A stretch of DNA of 64,000 bases from Comamonas testosteroni (lineage in GTDB: Bacteria; Pseudomonadota; Gammaproteobacteria; Burkholderiales; Burkholderiaceae_C). Positions 37,008 to 45,691 of the stretch are shown here, one piece after another (position 1 is the first letter of the stretch; each line of letters begins with the position of its first letter). The notes under the pieces were generated by a model. It was not told where the DNA came from. It saw only the letters and a list, made by a program, of their open reading frames with translations, and did not search any database. The stretch lies in assembly GCF_000761245.1 (NCBI RefSeq), contig NZ_AWOR01000046.1, forward strand, positions 1-64,000. Direction: 5' to 3'. A program made the position numbers and the translations under genes.

Positions 37008-37888
37008 TGTACCAATCCGTTTTTCGCCCGGATTTGTTTGCCGGGCAAGTGGTGGTGGTGACCGGTGGTGGCTCAGGGATAGGCCGCTGCATAGCGCATG
37101 AGCTGGCTACGCTGGGCGCACATGTGGCACTGGTGGGGCGCGATGCGCAAAAGCTGCAGAGCGTGCAGGATGAACTGGCGCAGCAGGGAGCTCAAGCCAG
37201 CAGTCACAGCTGCGATATCCGCGACGAGGCAGCCGTCAAGGCCGTGGTCGAAGAGATACTGAACCAGCACGGGCGTATCCACGCCTTGGTCAACAACGCG
37301 GGCGGACAGTATCTCTCGCCTCTGGCGTCCATCAGCGCCAAGGGCTGGCAAGCGGTGCTGGACACCAATCTCACCGGCGGCTTTCTCATGGCGCGCGAAT
37401 GCTATGCACAGCACATGGCGCGGCAGGGTGGCTCCATCGTCAACATGGTGGCCGATATGTGGGGCTCTATGCCGGGCATGGGACATAGCGGTGCTGCGCG
37501 GGCGGGCATGGTCAGCTTTACCGAAACGGCAGCCGTGGAATGGGCCGCCCAGGGTGTGCGCGTCAATGCCATCGCGCCGGGCTACATAGCCTCCAGCGGC
37601 ATGGACCACTACCCGCCCGAGGCTGCGGTCATGTTGCGCAAGATGCCGGAAACCGTGCCCGCAGGGCGCTTTGGGAACGAGGCCGAAGTCTCCGCCGCCG
37701 TGGTTTTTCTGCTCAGTCCGGCGGCCAGCTTCATCAGTGGAACGGTTTTGCGGGTCGACGGCGCCCGTCCCCAGGTGCGCATGGGCATGGGGCCGGTGGC
37801 CGCCAGTGCCGAGGTGCAGCAACGCGGCGCAGTGCGTGCATTTGACGGATTTTCTCTCTACCAGACTCCCAAGGTTTTTCAGTCATGA
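37007..37888 (+). CDS. SDR, trans-2-enoyl/dienoyl-CoA reductase-like
   Basis: A 293-residue short-chain dehydrogenase with the cofactor motif TGGGSGIGR and NNAGG. The segment IVNMVADMWGSMPGMGHSGAARAGM replaces the usual YxxxK, as in peroxisomal 2-enoyl-CoA reductase (PECR) and dienoyl-CoA reductase-like SDRs. Its place before the carboxyltransferase is that of atuB. The ATG at 37007 has GGAG upstream, and the stop overlaps the next ATG (ATGA). The likely role is reduction or oxidation of a CoA-bound intermediate. The substrate is unknown. Confidence 0.85.
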   Translation: MYQSVFRPDLFAGQVVVVTGGGSGIGRCIAHELATLGAHVALVGRDAQKLQSVQDELAQQGAQASSHSCDIRDEAAVKAVVEEILNQHGRIHALVNNAGGQYLSPLASISAKGWQAVLDTNLTGGFLMARECYAQHMARQGGSIVNMVADMWGSMPGMGHSGAARAGMVSFTETAAVEWAAQGVRVNAIAPGYIASSGMDHYPPEAAVMLRKMPETVPAGRFGNEAEVSAAVVFLLSPAASFISGTVLRVDGARPQVRMGMGPVAASAEVQQRGAVRAFDGFSLYQTPKVFQS

Positions 37889-39528
37889 GCGTCTTTGCAT
37901 CGCAATGGAATGCAGCTGGCGAGCAGGCGCAGCAGCGCCGGGCCGCCACGCTGGCGCGCATCGCCGCGCTGCGTGAGCTGGAGCAGCGGGCGGCCCAGGC
38001 ATCGCAGCGGGCCAAGCCGCAGTTTGAAAAGCGCGGCCAGTTGCTGCCGCGAGAGAGAGTGGCCTTGCTGCTGGATGCAGGAGCGCCATGGCTGCCGCTT
38101 TGCACGCTGGCGGGTTTCATGCTGGACCAGGAAGACCCTGCCAAGTCGGTTCCCGGAGGCGGAATGCTGGCGGGCATCGGTTTTGTCAGCGGTGTGCGCT
38201 GCATGGTGGTGGCCAGCGACTCGGGCATCGAGGCCGGGGCCATCCAGGAAAAAGGCCTGGACAAGATGCTGCGCGTGCAGGAGATCGCGTTGCAGAACAA
38301 GCTGCCCTTCATCCATCTGGTAGAGAGCGCGGGTGCCAATCTCATGCGCTACCACGTCGAGGGCTTTGTGATGGGTGGCGCCTTGTTTCGCAACCTGGCG
38401 CGGTTGTCCGCGGCAGGTCTGCCGGTCATCACCGTGCAGCACGGCTCGGGCACGGCCGGCGGAGCCTATATGCCAGGGTTGTCGGACATAGTCATCATGG
38501 TGCGCAGTCGCTCGCGTGCCTTTCTGGCCGGGCCGCCCCTGCTCAAGGCGGCGACCGGCGAGATCGCGACCGAGGAAGAGCTGGGTGGTGCCGAAATGCA
38601 TACCAGTATCTCGGGGCTGGGCGAGTATCTGGCGGAGGACGACCGCCATGCCCTGGGCCTGGCACGCACCGTAGTGTCTCAGTTGTCCCAATGGAAAAAG
38701 CCTGAAGCTCTTGATATATCTACACGGGAAGCTATTAATTCAGGAATCGTCGAGCCGCGTTACGACGCCGATGAGCTCTTGGGGCTGATGCCGGCGCACC
38801 ATCGCGAGCCGGTGGATATGCACGAAGTCATGGCGCGGCTGGTCGATGGTTCCGAGCTGCTGCTGTTCAAATCCGGCTACGGTGCGGCCACGCTGTGCGC
38901 GCAGGCGCATATCGGCGGTCATGCCGTGGGCCTGATCTCCAACAACGGCCCCATCGATGTGGCAGGTGCCAACAAGGCCGCCCACTTCATTCAATGGATG
39001 TGCCAGTTGGGCCACCCCATCATCTATCTGCAGAACACCACGGGCTATATGGTGGGCAAGGACAGCGAGCAGGCCGGCATGATCAAGCACGGCAGCAAGA
39101 TGATTCAGGCCGTGACCAACGCCACCGTGCCGCAGATCACCATCCAGTGCGGCGCCAGTTTCGGAGCAGGCAACTACGGCATGTGCGGCCGAGGCTATGC
39201 GCCGCGCTTTCTTTTCAGCTGGCCCGGCGCCAAGACGGCGGTGATGGGCGGCGAGCAGGCGGCCAGCACCATGCGTCAGGTCACCGAGGCAGCCATGGCA
39301 CGCAAGGGCCTGCCTGTCGATGCCGAGCTGATGCAAAAGCAGTACGACCAGATCGTGGCCATGTTCGAAGCCCAGGCCGATGCGCTGGTGACCAGCGGCT
39401 TGCTGCTGGACGACGGCGTGATCGATCCGCGCGACACCCGCGCAGTGCTCTCGTTTTGCCTGCAGACCTTGCACGAAGCGCAGCAGCGCACCTTGCGCCC
39501 CATGCAGTTCGGGGTCGCGCGCATGTAG
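37885..39528 (+). CDS. Acyl-CoA carboxylase beta subunit (AtuC/LiuB type)
   Basis: The carboxyltransferase half of a biotin-dependent acyl-CoA carboxylase. The 547-residue protein has the two crotonase-like halves with HGSGTAGGAYMPGLSD and AGPPLLKAATGEIATEEELG, and GASFGAGNYGMCGRGY in the second half. By gene order it matches geranyl-CoA carboxylase beta (atuC) better than methylcrotonyl-CoA carboxylase (liuB), since no HMG-CoA lyase is nearby. The partner alpha subunit is at 41601. It overlaps the SDR by 4 bp. An AT-rich palindromic repeat at 38701-38744 is translated in it. Confidence 0.9.
   Translation: MSVFASQWNAAGEQAQQRRAATLARIAALRELEQRAAQASQRAKPQFEKRGQLLPRERVALLLDAGAPWLPLCTLAGFMLDQEDPAKSVPGGGMLAGIGFVSGVRCMVVASDSGIEAGAIQEKGLDKMLRVQEIALQNKLPFIHLVESAGANLMRYHVEGFVMGGALFRNLARLSAAGLPVITVQHGSGTAGGAYMPGLSDIVIMVRSRSRAFLAGPPLLKAATGEIATEEELGGAEMHTSISGLGEYLAEDDRHALGLARTVVSQLSQWKKPEALDISTREAINSGIVEPRYDADELLGLMPAHHREPVDMHEVMARLVDGSELLLFKSGYGAATLCAQAHIGGHAVGLISNNGPIDVAGANKAAHFIQWMCQLGHPIIYLQNTTGYMVGKDSEQAGMIKHGSKMIQAVTNATVPQITIQCGASFGAGNYGMCGRGYAPRFLFSWPGAKTAVMGGEQAASTMRQVTEAAMARKGLPVDAELMQKQYDQIVAMFEAQADALVTSGLLLDDGVIDPRDTRAVLSFCLQTLHEAQQRTLRPMQFGVARM
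38701..38744. repeat. Short AT-rich palindromic element inside the beta-subunit gene
   Basis: CCTGAAGCTCTTGATA begins and AGCTATTAATTCAGG ends the segment, so the outer CCTGAA/TTCAGG arms pair. The first 12 bp match the intergenic copy at 44757 at 11 positions. The codons are AT-rich compared with the gene around them. It stays in frame. Confidence 0.45.
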
Positions 39529-39581
39529 TGCCGCGCCTCTTCCCCCTTTTTCTTCCAAACAGGACCCGACGGAGACAAGCC

Positions 39582-40760
39582 ATGCAATGGACCCATGAAC
39601 ATCTGGAAGTGCGCAAGACCCTCAAGCGCTATATCGACGAGAAGATCAATCCTCATGTCGATGAATGGGAGCAGGAGGAGATCTTCCCGGCGCATCAGGT
39701 GTTCAAGGGTCTGGGAGATCTGGGCCTGCTGGGCCTGACCAAGCCCGAAGCCTATGGCGGTGCGGGGCTGGACTACTCCTACAGCCTGATGATGGCCGAG
39801 ACACTGGGTCATATCCGCTGCGGCGGCGTGCCCATGGCCATTGGCGTGCAGACCGATATGTGCACGCCCGCACTGGCACGCTTTGGCAGCGACGCCTTGC
39901 GCGATCAGTTTCTGGCGCCCTCCATCGCGGGCGATATGGTGGGCTGCATAGGCGTGAGCGAGCCCGGTGCGGGCAGCGATGTGTCGGGCATCAAAAGCCA
40001 TGCCCGCAAGGATGGCGATGACTACATCATCAGCGGGCAGAAGATGTGGATCACCAACAGCATTCAGGCGGACTGGATGTGCATGCTGGTTAACACCGGT
40101 GATGGACCGGTGCACAGGAACAAAAGTCTCATCATGGTGCCGCTGCGTGACGGCCCGCGCGGCAAGCTGACCAAGGGCGTGGAAGTCGCGCAGAAGCTGC
40201 GCAAGATCGGCATGAACTCGTCGGACACGGGCCTGCTGTTCTTTGACGAGGTGCGCGTGCCGCAGCGCTATCTGGTTGGGCAGGAGGGGCAGGGCTTCAT
40301 CTATCAGATGCAGCAGTTTCAGGAGGAGCGGCTCTGGGCCTCGGCCAGCGGCCTGCTCGCCATGGAGGACTGCATTCAGCAGACCATTGAGTGGGCACAG
40401 CAGCGGCAGATGTTCGGCAGCACCCTGATCGATCAGCAATGGGTGCAGTTCAAGCTGGCCGAGTTGCAGACCGAAGTCGAGGCGCTGCGAGCACTGACCT
40501 ATCGTGCCGCTCAGATATATATGGCGGGCCAGGATGCGCTGCAACTGGCCAGCATGGCCAAGCTCAAGTCGGGGCGGCTGACGCGTGAAGTGGCCGATAC
40601 CTGTCTGCAGTTCTGGGGCGGCATGGGCTTTACCTGGGACAACCGTGTCTCGCGCCTGTACCGCGACGGGCGTCTGGGCTCGATAGGCGGCGGTGCCGAC
40701 GAGGTCATGCTGGGCATCATCGGCAAGACCATGGGGCTGATCAAGCGCCAGGCGCACTGA
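39582..40760 (+). CDS. Acyl-CoA dehydrogenase, AtuD-like
   Basis: A 392-residue flavin acyl-CoA dehydrogenase. The domain blocks GVSEPGAGSDVSGIKSHA and KMWITNSIQADWM, with the C-terminal RDGRLGSIGGGADEVMLGI, are typical. ATG at 39582 has GGAGACAAGCC upstream. A much longer open frame runs through the carboxyltransferase gene and is rejected. Position fits citronellyl-CoA dehydrogenase (atuD). It is likely to introduce the alpha-beta double bond before carboxylation. Confidence 0.9.
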   Translation: MQWTHEHLEVRKTLKRYIDEKINPHVDEWEQEEIFPAHQVFKGLGDLGLLGLTKPEAYGGAGLDYSYSLMMAETLGHIRCGGVPMAIGVQTDMCTPALARFGSDALRDQFLAPSIAGDMVGCIGVSEPGAGSDVSGIKSHARKDGDDYIISGQKMWITNSIQADWMCMLVNTGDGPVHRNKSLIMVPLRDGPRGKLTKGVEVAQKLRKIGMNSSDTGLLFFDEVRVPQRYLVGQEGQGFIYQMQQFQEERLWASASGLLAMEDCIQQTIEWAQQRQMFGSTLIDQQWVQFKLAELQTEVEALRALTYRAAQIYMAGQDALQLASMAKLKSGRLTREVADTCLQFWGGMGFTWDNRVSRLYRDGRLGSIGGGADEVMLGIIGKTMGLIKRQAH

Positions 40761-40770
40761 GGAGCGGCGC

Positions 40771-41604
40771 ATGACCCAGTTGCTTGAAATCGAACGCCTT
40801 CCCTTGGGCAACGGCTTTGTGGAATGGTGGCGACTGAACTCGCCGCAAACCCGCAATGCGCTGACCGATGAGGTGGTGCAGGCTTTGCGCGATCAGGCCA
40901 CAAGAGCGCAGAAGGATTCACTGCTGCGCGTGGTCGTGCTGTGCGGGAACGGCGGGCATTTCTGTGCGGGTGGGAGCCTGGGAGGCTTTGCCAGCAGCAT
41001 AGGCTCGCCGCTGCCTGCGGGTGCGCAGGACCCGCTGGTTGAGGTCAACCGCGAGTTTGGTCATCTGCTGCAGCAGCTGGCAGAGCTGCCCCAGTTGCTG
41101 ATCGCTGCCGTGCAGGGCGCAGCCATGGGCGGCGGTGTGGGGCTGGTCTGCGTGGCCGACTGGGTGGTGGCGGATCAGCAGGCCGTCTTTGCCACGCCCG
41201 AGGTGACGCTGGGCATTGTGCCCGCGCAGATCGCGCCGTTTGTGCTGCGCAGGCTGGGCGAGGGTTCTGCGCGTCAATGGCTGCTGGGCGGTCAGCGCTG
41301 GTCCGCAAGTCAGGCGCAGCAGGCCGGCCTGGTGCAGGCCGTGATCCAGGCTACGGACGCTGCCCACTGGCAGAGCCAGCTGCAGCAGCAGCTCGAGATC
41401 TGCGCTCAAGCCGCACCGCAGGCGGTGGCAGCCACCAAAAAGCTGCTGGCAGCCATTGGCGGGCAAAGCCTGGATGCGTCGCTGAACCAGGGCGCGCAGG
41501 CCTTTGCCAGTGCACTGCGCAGCGCTGAAGCGGGGGCGGGGCTCAAGGCCTTTGCCAGCAAGCAGCCCGCTCCCTGGACCTGCATTGCAGGAGGCACATC
41601 ATGA
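40771..41604 (+). CDS. Enoyl-CoA hydratase, AtuE-like
   Basis: A 277-residue crotonase-fold protein with GHFCAGGSLGGFAS (oxyanion hole) and VQGAAMGGGVGLVCVADW. The catalytic Glu lies in FATPEVTLGIVPAQI. By order it corresponds to isohexenylglutaconyl-CoA hydratase (atuE), which adds water to the carboxylated intermediate. It starts 10 bp after the dehydrogenase and its stop overlaps the alpha-subunit start. Confidence 0.88.
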   Translation: MTQLLEIERLPLGNGFVEWWRLNSPQTRNALTDEVVQALRDQATRAQKDSLLRVVVLCGNGGHFCAGGSLGGFASSIGSPLPAGAQDPLVEVNREFGHLLQQLAELPQLLIAAVQGAAMGGGVGLVCVADWVVADQQAVFATPEVTLGIVPAQIAPFVLRRLGEGSARQWLLGGQRWSASQAQQAGLVQAVIQATDAAHWQSQLQQQLEICAQAAPQAVAATKKLLAAIGGQSLDASLNQGAQAFASALRSAEAGAGLKAFASKQPAPWTCIAGGTS

Positions 41605-43574
41605 AGCGCATTCTGATTGCCAATCGTGGAGAGATTGCGCTGCGCATCATGGCTACGGCCAGGCGCATGGGCATAGAGACCGTGGCGGTGTACTCGGATG
41701 CGGATGTGGGAAGCCTCCATGTGCAACAGTCCACACAGGCCTATGCTCTGGGCGGGCTGACATCGGCCCAGAGCTATCTGGACATGCACAAGCTGCTGAC
41801 GGCCGCCAAGGCAACAGGGGCCGATGCCGTTCATCCCGGTTACGGCTTTCTCAGCGAGGATGCCGGCTTTGCCCAGGCCGTGCAGGAAGCGGGCCTGATC
41901 TGGATTGGTCCGCCGCCGGCCGCGATTCGCCAGCTCGGCAGCAAGGCGGCCGCCAAGCAACTGGCCAAGGCCCATGGCGTTCCCTGTCTGCCAGGTTATG
42001 AGGGCGATGACCAGAGCGATGCGCGCTTTGCCGACGAAGCCGCCATGATTGGCTACCCCGTCATGGTCAAGGCCGTGGCCGGTGGAGGCGGGCGCGGCAT
42101 GCGGCTGGTGGAAAGTGCCCAACATCTGCATGCAGCTCTGAACAGTGCACGTTCGGAAGCCGTGGCTGGCTTCGGCAACGGTGACTTGCTGGTGGAGCGT
42201 GCCGTCATGCACCCGCGTCATGTGGAAGTGCAGGTGTTTGCCGACGGGCATGGCCATGTGATTCATCTGGGGGAGCGCGACTGCTCGGTTCAGCGTCGCC
42301 ACCAAAAGATCATTGAGGAAGCCCCCAGTCCGGCCGTCAGCGCCGAGCAGCGCGAGCACATGGGCAACTGTGCCGTGGCCCTGGCCAAGGCCGCAGGCTA
42401 TGTGGGGGCGGGTACGGTGGAGTTTCTGGTCGAAGGCCGGCAGTTCTATCTGATGGAGATGAATACCCGACTGCAGGTCGAGCATCCTGTAACCGAGGCC
42501 TTGACGGGCCTTGATCTGGTCGAGTGGCAGATTCGCGTGGCGCGCGGCGAGGCCTTGCCGTTGACGCAGCAGCAGGTTCGGCTCGACGGCCATGCCATCG
42601 AGGTACGGCTGTGCGCCGAAGACGAGAACTTTCAGCCACATGCCGGTGTGGTGCGGCATTTCTCAGCCCCCGAGGCTGCTGTCTTCAGCCGCGCACCGCT
42701 GCGTTTTGACCACGCATTGCACACCGGCAGCGAGGTCACTCCCTATTACGACGCCATGCTGGGCAAGCTGATTGTCCATGCGCCAACGCGAGAGCAAGCC
42801 ATCGACCGGCTGATTCATGCACTGGGCCGGCTCACGGTGCTGGGCTTACCGACCAACCGTGCCTTTCTGATTGAATGCCTGAACGACGAGGTGTTCAGGC
42901 GGGGCCAGGCTCTGATCTCCTATCTGGCGGGCGATGCACCACGCTTGCAGCAGCTGCTGCGAGAAAAGGAAGCTCAGGCTCACCAGCACTGGGGTGCGCT
43001 GTGCGTCGTGGGCCAAAGGCCGGGGCCGCTGGCTTGCAGCTATGCCCAGTTGCGCAAGCTGCAGCACCGGGGCCGGACGCAGGAGCTGGCGCTGCGGCCC
43101 GAGACTGCCCAAAGCTGGCTGCTGCACCGGCACGGCGCTGAGCCTGTGCTGCTGCAGGTCGACGAGTTGCTGGCCTATGGCTGGCGAGCGAGATGTGCGG
43201 GCCTGACCCAAACCGTGCAGGCAGTGCAACTGCCCGCAGGGCAGGGCGGCTCGCGCTGGCATCTACAGGCCGGCGACGTGGACTGGTGGCTCGAAGATGT
43301 GAGCTATGCCCCGCCCGAAAATGCGGCTGCAGCGGGCCAGACAGCAGAGCTGCGTGCGCCGTTCAACGGCCGTGTGGTGCAACTGGACGTGGTGGCCGGG
43401 CAGACGCTCAAGGCCGGCGATGTAGTGGTGGTCATCGAATCCATGAAGCTGGAGCACAGCCTGAGCGTGAAGGCCGACTGCCAGGTGGAGGCCGTGCTGG
43501 TCAATGCCGGTCAGCAGGTGGCACCGGGTCAGGTGCTGCTGAAACTGGCGCCCATGTCTGGAGGCACTGCATGA
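41601..43574 (+). CDS. Acyl-CoA carboxylase alpha subunit (biotin carboxylase + BCCP)
   Basis: Biotin carboxylase and biotin carrier in one chain of 657 residues, the AtuF/LiuD architecture. The N-terminus MKRILIANRGEIALRIMATA is the biotin carboxylase opening. The ATP-grasp glycine loop is AVAGGGGRGMRLV, and the biotin motif ESMKLEH is at the C-terminus with Lys616 as the attachment site. It overlaps both neighbours by 4 bp (ATGA). It works with the beta subunit at 37885. Confidence 0.94.
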   Translation: MKRILIANRGEIALRIMATARRMGIETVAVYSDADVGSLHVQQSTQAYALGGLTSAQSYLDMHKLLTAAKATGADAVHPGYGFLSEDAGFAQAVQEAGLIWIGPPPAAIRQLGSKAAAKQLAKAHGVPCLPGYEGDDQSDARFADEAAMIGYPVMVKAVAGGGGRGMRLVESAQHLHAALNSARSEAVAGFGNGDLLVERAVMHPRHVEVQVFADGHGHVIHLGERDCSVQRRHQKIIEEAPSPAVSAEQREHMGNCAVALAKAAGYVGAGTVEFLVEGRQFYLMEMNTRLQVEHPVTEALTGLDLVEWQIRVARGEALPLTQQQVRLDGHAIEVRLCAEDENFQPHAGVVRHFSAPEAAVFSRAPLRFDHALHTGSEVTPYYDAMLGKLIVHAPTREQAIDRLIHALGRLTVLGLPTNRAFLIECLNDEVFRRGQALISYLAGDAPRLQQLLREKEAQAHQHWGALCVVGQRPGPLACSYAQLRKLQHRGRTQELALRPETAQSWLLHRHGAEPVLLQVDELLAYGWRARCAGLTQTVQAVQLPAGQGGSRWHLQAGDVDWWLEDVSYAPPENAAAAGQTAELRAPFNGRVVQLDVVAGQTLKAGDVVVVIESMKLEHSLSVKADCQVEAVLVNAGQQVAPGQVLLKLAPMSGGTA

Positions 43575-44713
43575 CTGATGCCACTGAGCGTGAAATGCTC
43601 TATGACATGGTGCGCCGCTTTGCGCGCGAGCATATCGCTCCTCATGTCACGGCCTGGGACGAAGCTGGCGAGTTCCCGCGCCAGCTCTATCGCCAGGCCG
43701 CCGAGCTGGGGCTGCTCGGCGTTGGCTACCCCGAGGAGCTCGGTGGTACTGCGGCCACGCACGGCCTGCGCGCCGCCCTGTGGCTGGCGTTGTGCCGCTA
43801 CGGGGGCAGCGGCGGCGTGCTGGCCAGCCTGTTGTCGCACAACATCGGCCTGCCGCCCGTGGTGGCTCTGGGCAGCGATGCGCTCAAGCAACAGGTGGTG
43901 CCCGATGTGCTGGCCGGCCGCAAGATCGCGGCGCTGGCGATTACCGAGCCCGGCGGCGGATCGGACGTGGCGGGGCTTCGTACCAGGGCCAGGCGCGATG
44001 GTCACGAGTATGTGATCGAGGGCGAGAAGACCTTCATCACCTCGGGCATGCGTGCCGACTGGATCACGGTGGCAGTGCGCACGGGCGAGGAGAGAGGTGC
44101 ATCCGGCATCTCCCTGATCCTGGTGCCCGGCGACAGCGCGGGATTACGCCGCAGCCAGCTGCACAAAATGGGCTGGCAATGCTCGGATACGGCCCATCTG
44201 TTCTTTGATGGCGTGCGCGTGCCGGCCAGTCATCTGCTCGGGGTCGAGGGCGAGGGCTTTCGCGCCATCATGCAGAACTTCAACGGCGAGCGCCTGGGCA
44301 TTGCCTGCGCTGCGCTGGGCTTTGCCCAGGCCTGCTATGACGAGGCGCTGGCCTGGGCGCAGCAGCGCCACACCTTTGGCGTGACGCTCAATCAGCATCA
44401 GGTCATACGCCACAAACTGGTGGACATGCAGCAGCGCCTGCGCAGCACCGAAGCCTGGATCAACGCCGTCTGCGCACGTGCCGATGGTGGCGATAGCGGT
44501 GCGGACTGGGTGGGAGAGGTCTGCGTGCTCAAGAACCACGCCACCCAGACCATGCAGTTCTGCGCCGATACGGCGGTGCAGATTCTGGGCGGCATGGGCT
44601 TTATGCGCGGCACGCTGAGCGAGCGCATTTACCGGGAAGTCAAGGTGCTGACGATTGGCGGCGGCACCGAGGAAATCATGAAAGAGCTGGCCGCGCGCCA
44701 GTGGCGTATCTAG
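43571..44713 (+). CDS. Second acyl-CoA dehydrogenase
   Basis: A 380-residue acyl-CoA dehydrogenase. The blocks ITEPGGGSDVAGLRTRARRD and EKTFITSGMRADWITVAV are present. The C-terminal REVKVLTIGGGTEEIMKELA is normal. ATG at 43571 overlaps the alpha-subunit stop (ATGA). It likely handles a different chain length or branching from the dehydrogenase at 39582. It ends the tightly overlapping block. A 93-bp gap with a hairpin follows. Confidence 0.9.
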   Translation: MTDATEREMLYDMVRRFAREHIAPHVTAWDEAGEFPRQLYRQAAELGLLGVGYPEELGGTAATHGLRAALWLALCRYGGSGGVLASLLSHNIGLPPVVALGSDALKQQVVPDVLAGRKIAALAITEPGGGSDVAGLRTRARRDGHEYVIEGEKTFITSGMRADWITVAVRTGEERGASGISLILVPGDSAGLRRSQLHKMGWQCSDTAHLFFDGVRVPASHLLGVEGEGFRAIMQNFNGERLGIACAALGFAQACYDEALAWAQQRHTFGVTLNQHQVIRHKLVDMQQRLRSTEAWINAVCARADGGDSGADWVGEVCVLKNHATQTMQFCADTAVQILGGMGFMRGTLSERIYREVKVLTIGGGTEEIMKELAARQWRI

Positions 44714-44756
44714 GGCGCATCTGTGGCAGCCCTTGCAGGAGAACTTCAGAGATCAG

Positions 44757-44792
44757 CCTGAAGCGCTTATGAGTAAAGCGCTATCAGCTTCC
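44757..44792. repeat. Intergenic palindromic element
   Basis: AGCGCTT and AAGCGCT arms enclose ATGAGTA, inside wider CCTGAAGCGCTT and AGCTTCC flanks. It lies between two operon parts and could form an RNA hairpin that tunes expression. Confidence 0.55.
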
Positions 44793-44806
44793 ATTTAAGG
44801 AGCAAT

Positions 44807-45673
44807 ATGTCCGATAAAGCCATTATTACCTGTTCCATCACCGGGGTGCTGACCGACCCGAATCAGCATCATGTGCCTGTGACGCCAGAGCAACTGGCGC
44901 AGGAAGCACGCCGAGCCTATGACGCAGGCGCATCGGTGGTACATGTCCACTTCAGGCGCCAGGAAGAGGGCAAGGGTCATCTGCCCAGCTGGGATCCGGC
45001 AGTGGCCAGGGCCTGCGTGGATGCCATGCGTGCAGCCTGCCCCGAACTCATCATCAATCAGACCACCGGCGTGGTCGGCCCCGATTACCAGGGACCGCTG
45101 GATTGCCTGCGTGCCACGCGACCCGAGATGGCGGCCTGCAATGCGGGCTCGCTCAACTATCTCAAAACCCGCAGCAATGGAAGCTGGGCCTGGCCGCCCA
45201 TGCTGTTCGACAACCAGCCCGCAAAGGTGCAGGACTTTCTCGATGTGATGGCCGAGACCCACACGCTGCCCGAGTTCGAGTGCTTTGACGTGGGCATTGT
45301 GCGCTGCGTGGGCATGTATGTGGAAACCGGCATGTACCGAGGCCTGCCCGAATACAACTTCGTGATGGGTGTGGAGTCCGGCATGCCGGCAGACCCCGAC
45401 CTGCTGCCTATCCTGCTCAGGCTCAAGATCAAGGATGCGCCATGGCAGACCACGCTGATCGGGCGCAGCGAGATTTGGCCCACCCATCTGCGCACGGCCG
45501 AGCTCGGCGGACATTTGCGCAGCGGACTGGAAGACACTTTCTATCTGCCGGACGGCAGCAAGGTCACATCCAACGCTCCGCTGATCGAGCAGCTGGCTCG
45601 CTATGCGCGTGATGTAGGCCGTGAAGTCGCCACTCCCAGGGAGGCCAGGCAGATGCTGCACCTGGCGGCCTGA
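44807..45673 (+). CDS. Beta-keto acid cleavage enzyme (BKACE, DUF849)
   Basis: A TIM-barrel zinc enzyme that condenses a beta-keto acid with acetyl-CoA to give a new CoA ester and acetoacetate. The 288-residue protein begins MSDKAIITCSITGVLTDPNQ, and HVHFRR (residues 46-51) holds the metal-binding histidines. The next helix usually reads DP-TG, while here it is RQEEGKGHLP, so the substrate pocket may differ from classical members. ATG at 44807 is preceded by AAGGAG. No HMG-CoA lyase is in the window, so it could supply the final carbon-carbon cleavage. Confidence 0.9.
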   Translation: MSDKAIITCSITGVLTDPNQHHVPVTPEQLAQEARRAYDAGASVVHVHFRRQEEGKGHLPSWDPAVARACVDAMRAACPELIINQTTGVVGPDYQGPLDCLRATRPEMAACNAGSLNYLKTRSNGSWAWPPMLFDNQPAKVQDFLDVMAETHTLPEFECFDVGIVRCVGMYVETGMYRGLPEYNFVMGVESGMPADPDLLPILLRLKIKDAPWQTTLIGRSEIWPTHLRTAELGGHLRSGLEDTFYLPDGSKVTSNAPLIEQLARYARDVGREVATPREARQMLHLAA

Positions 45674-45691
45674 ATCGGGGAGAAGTTGCAG

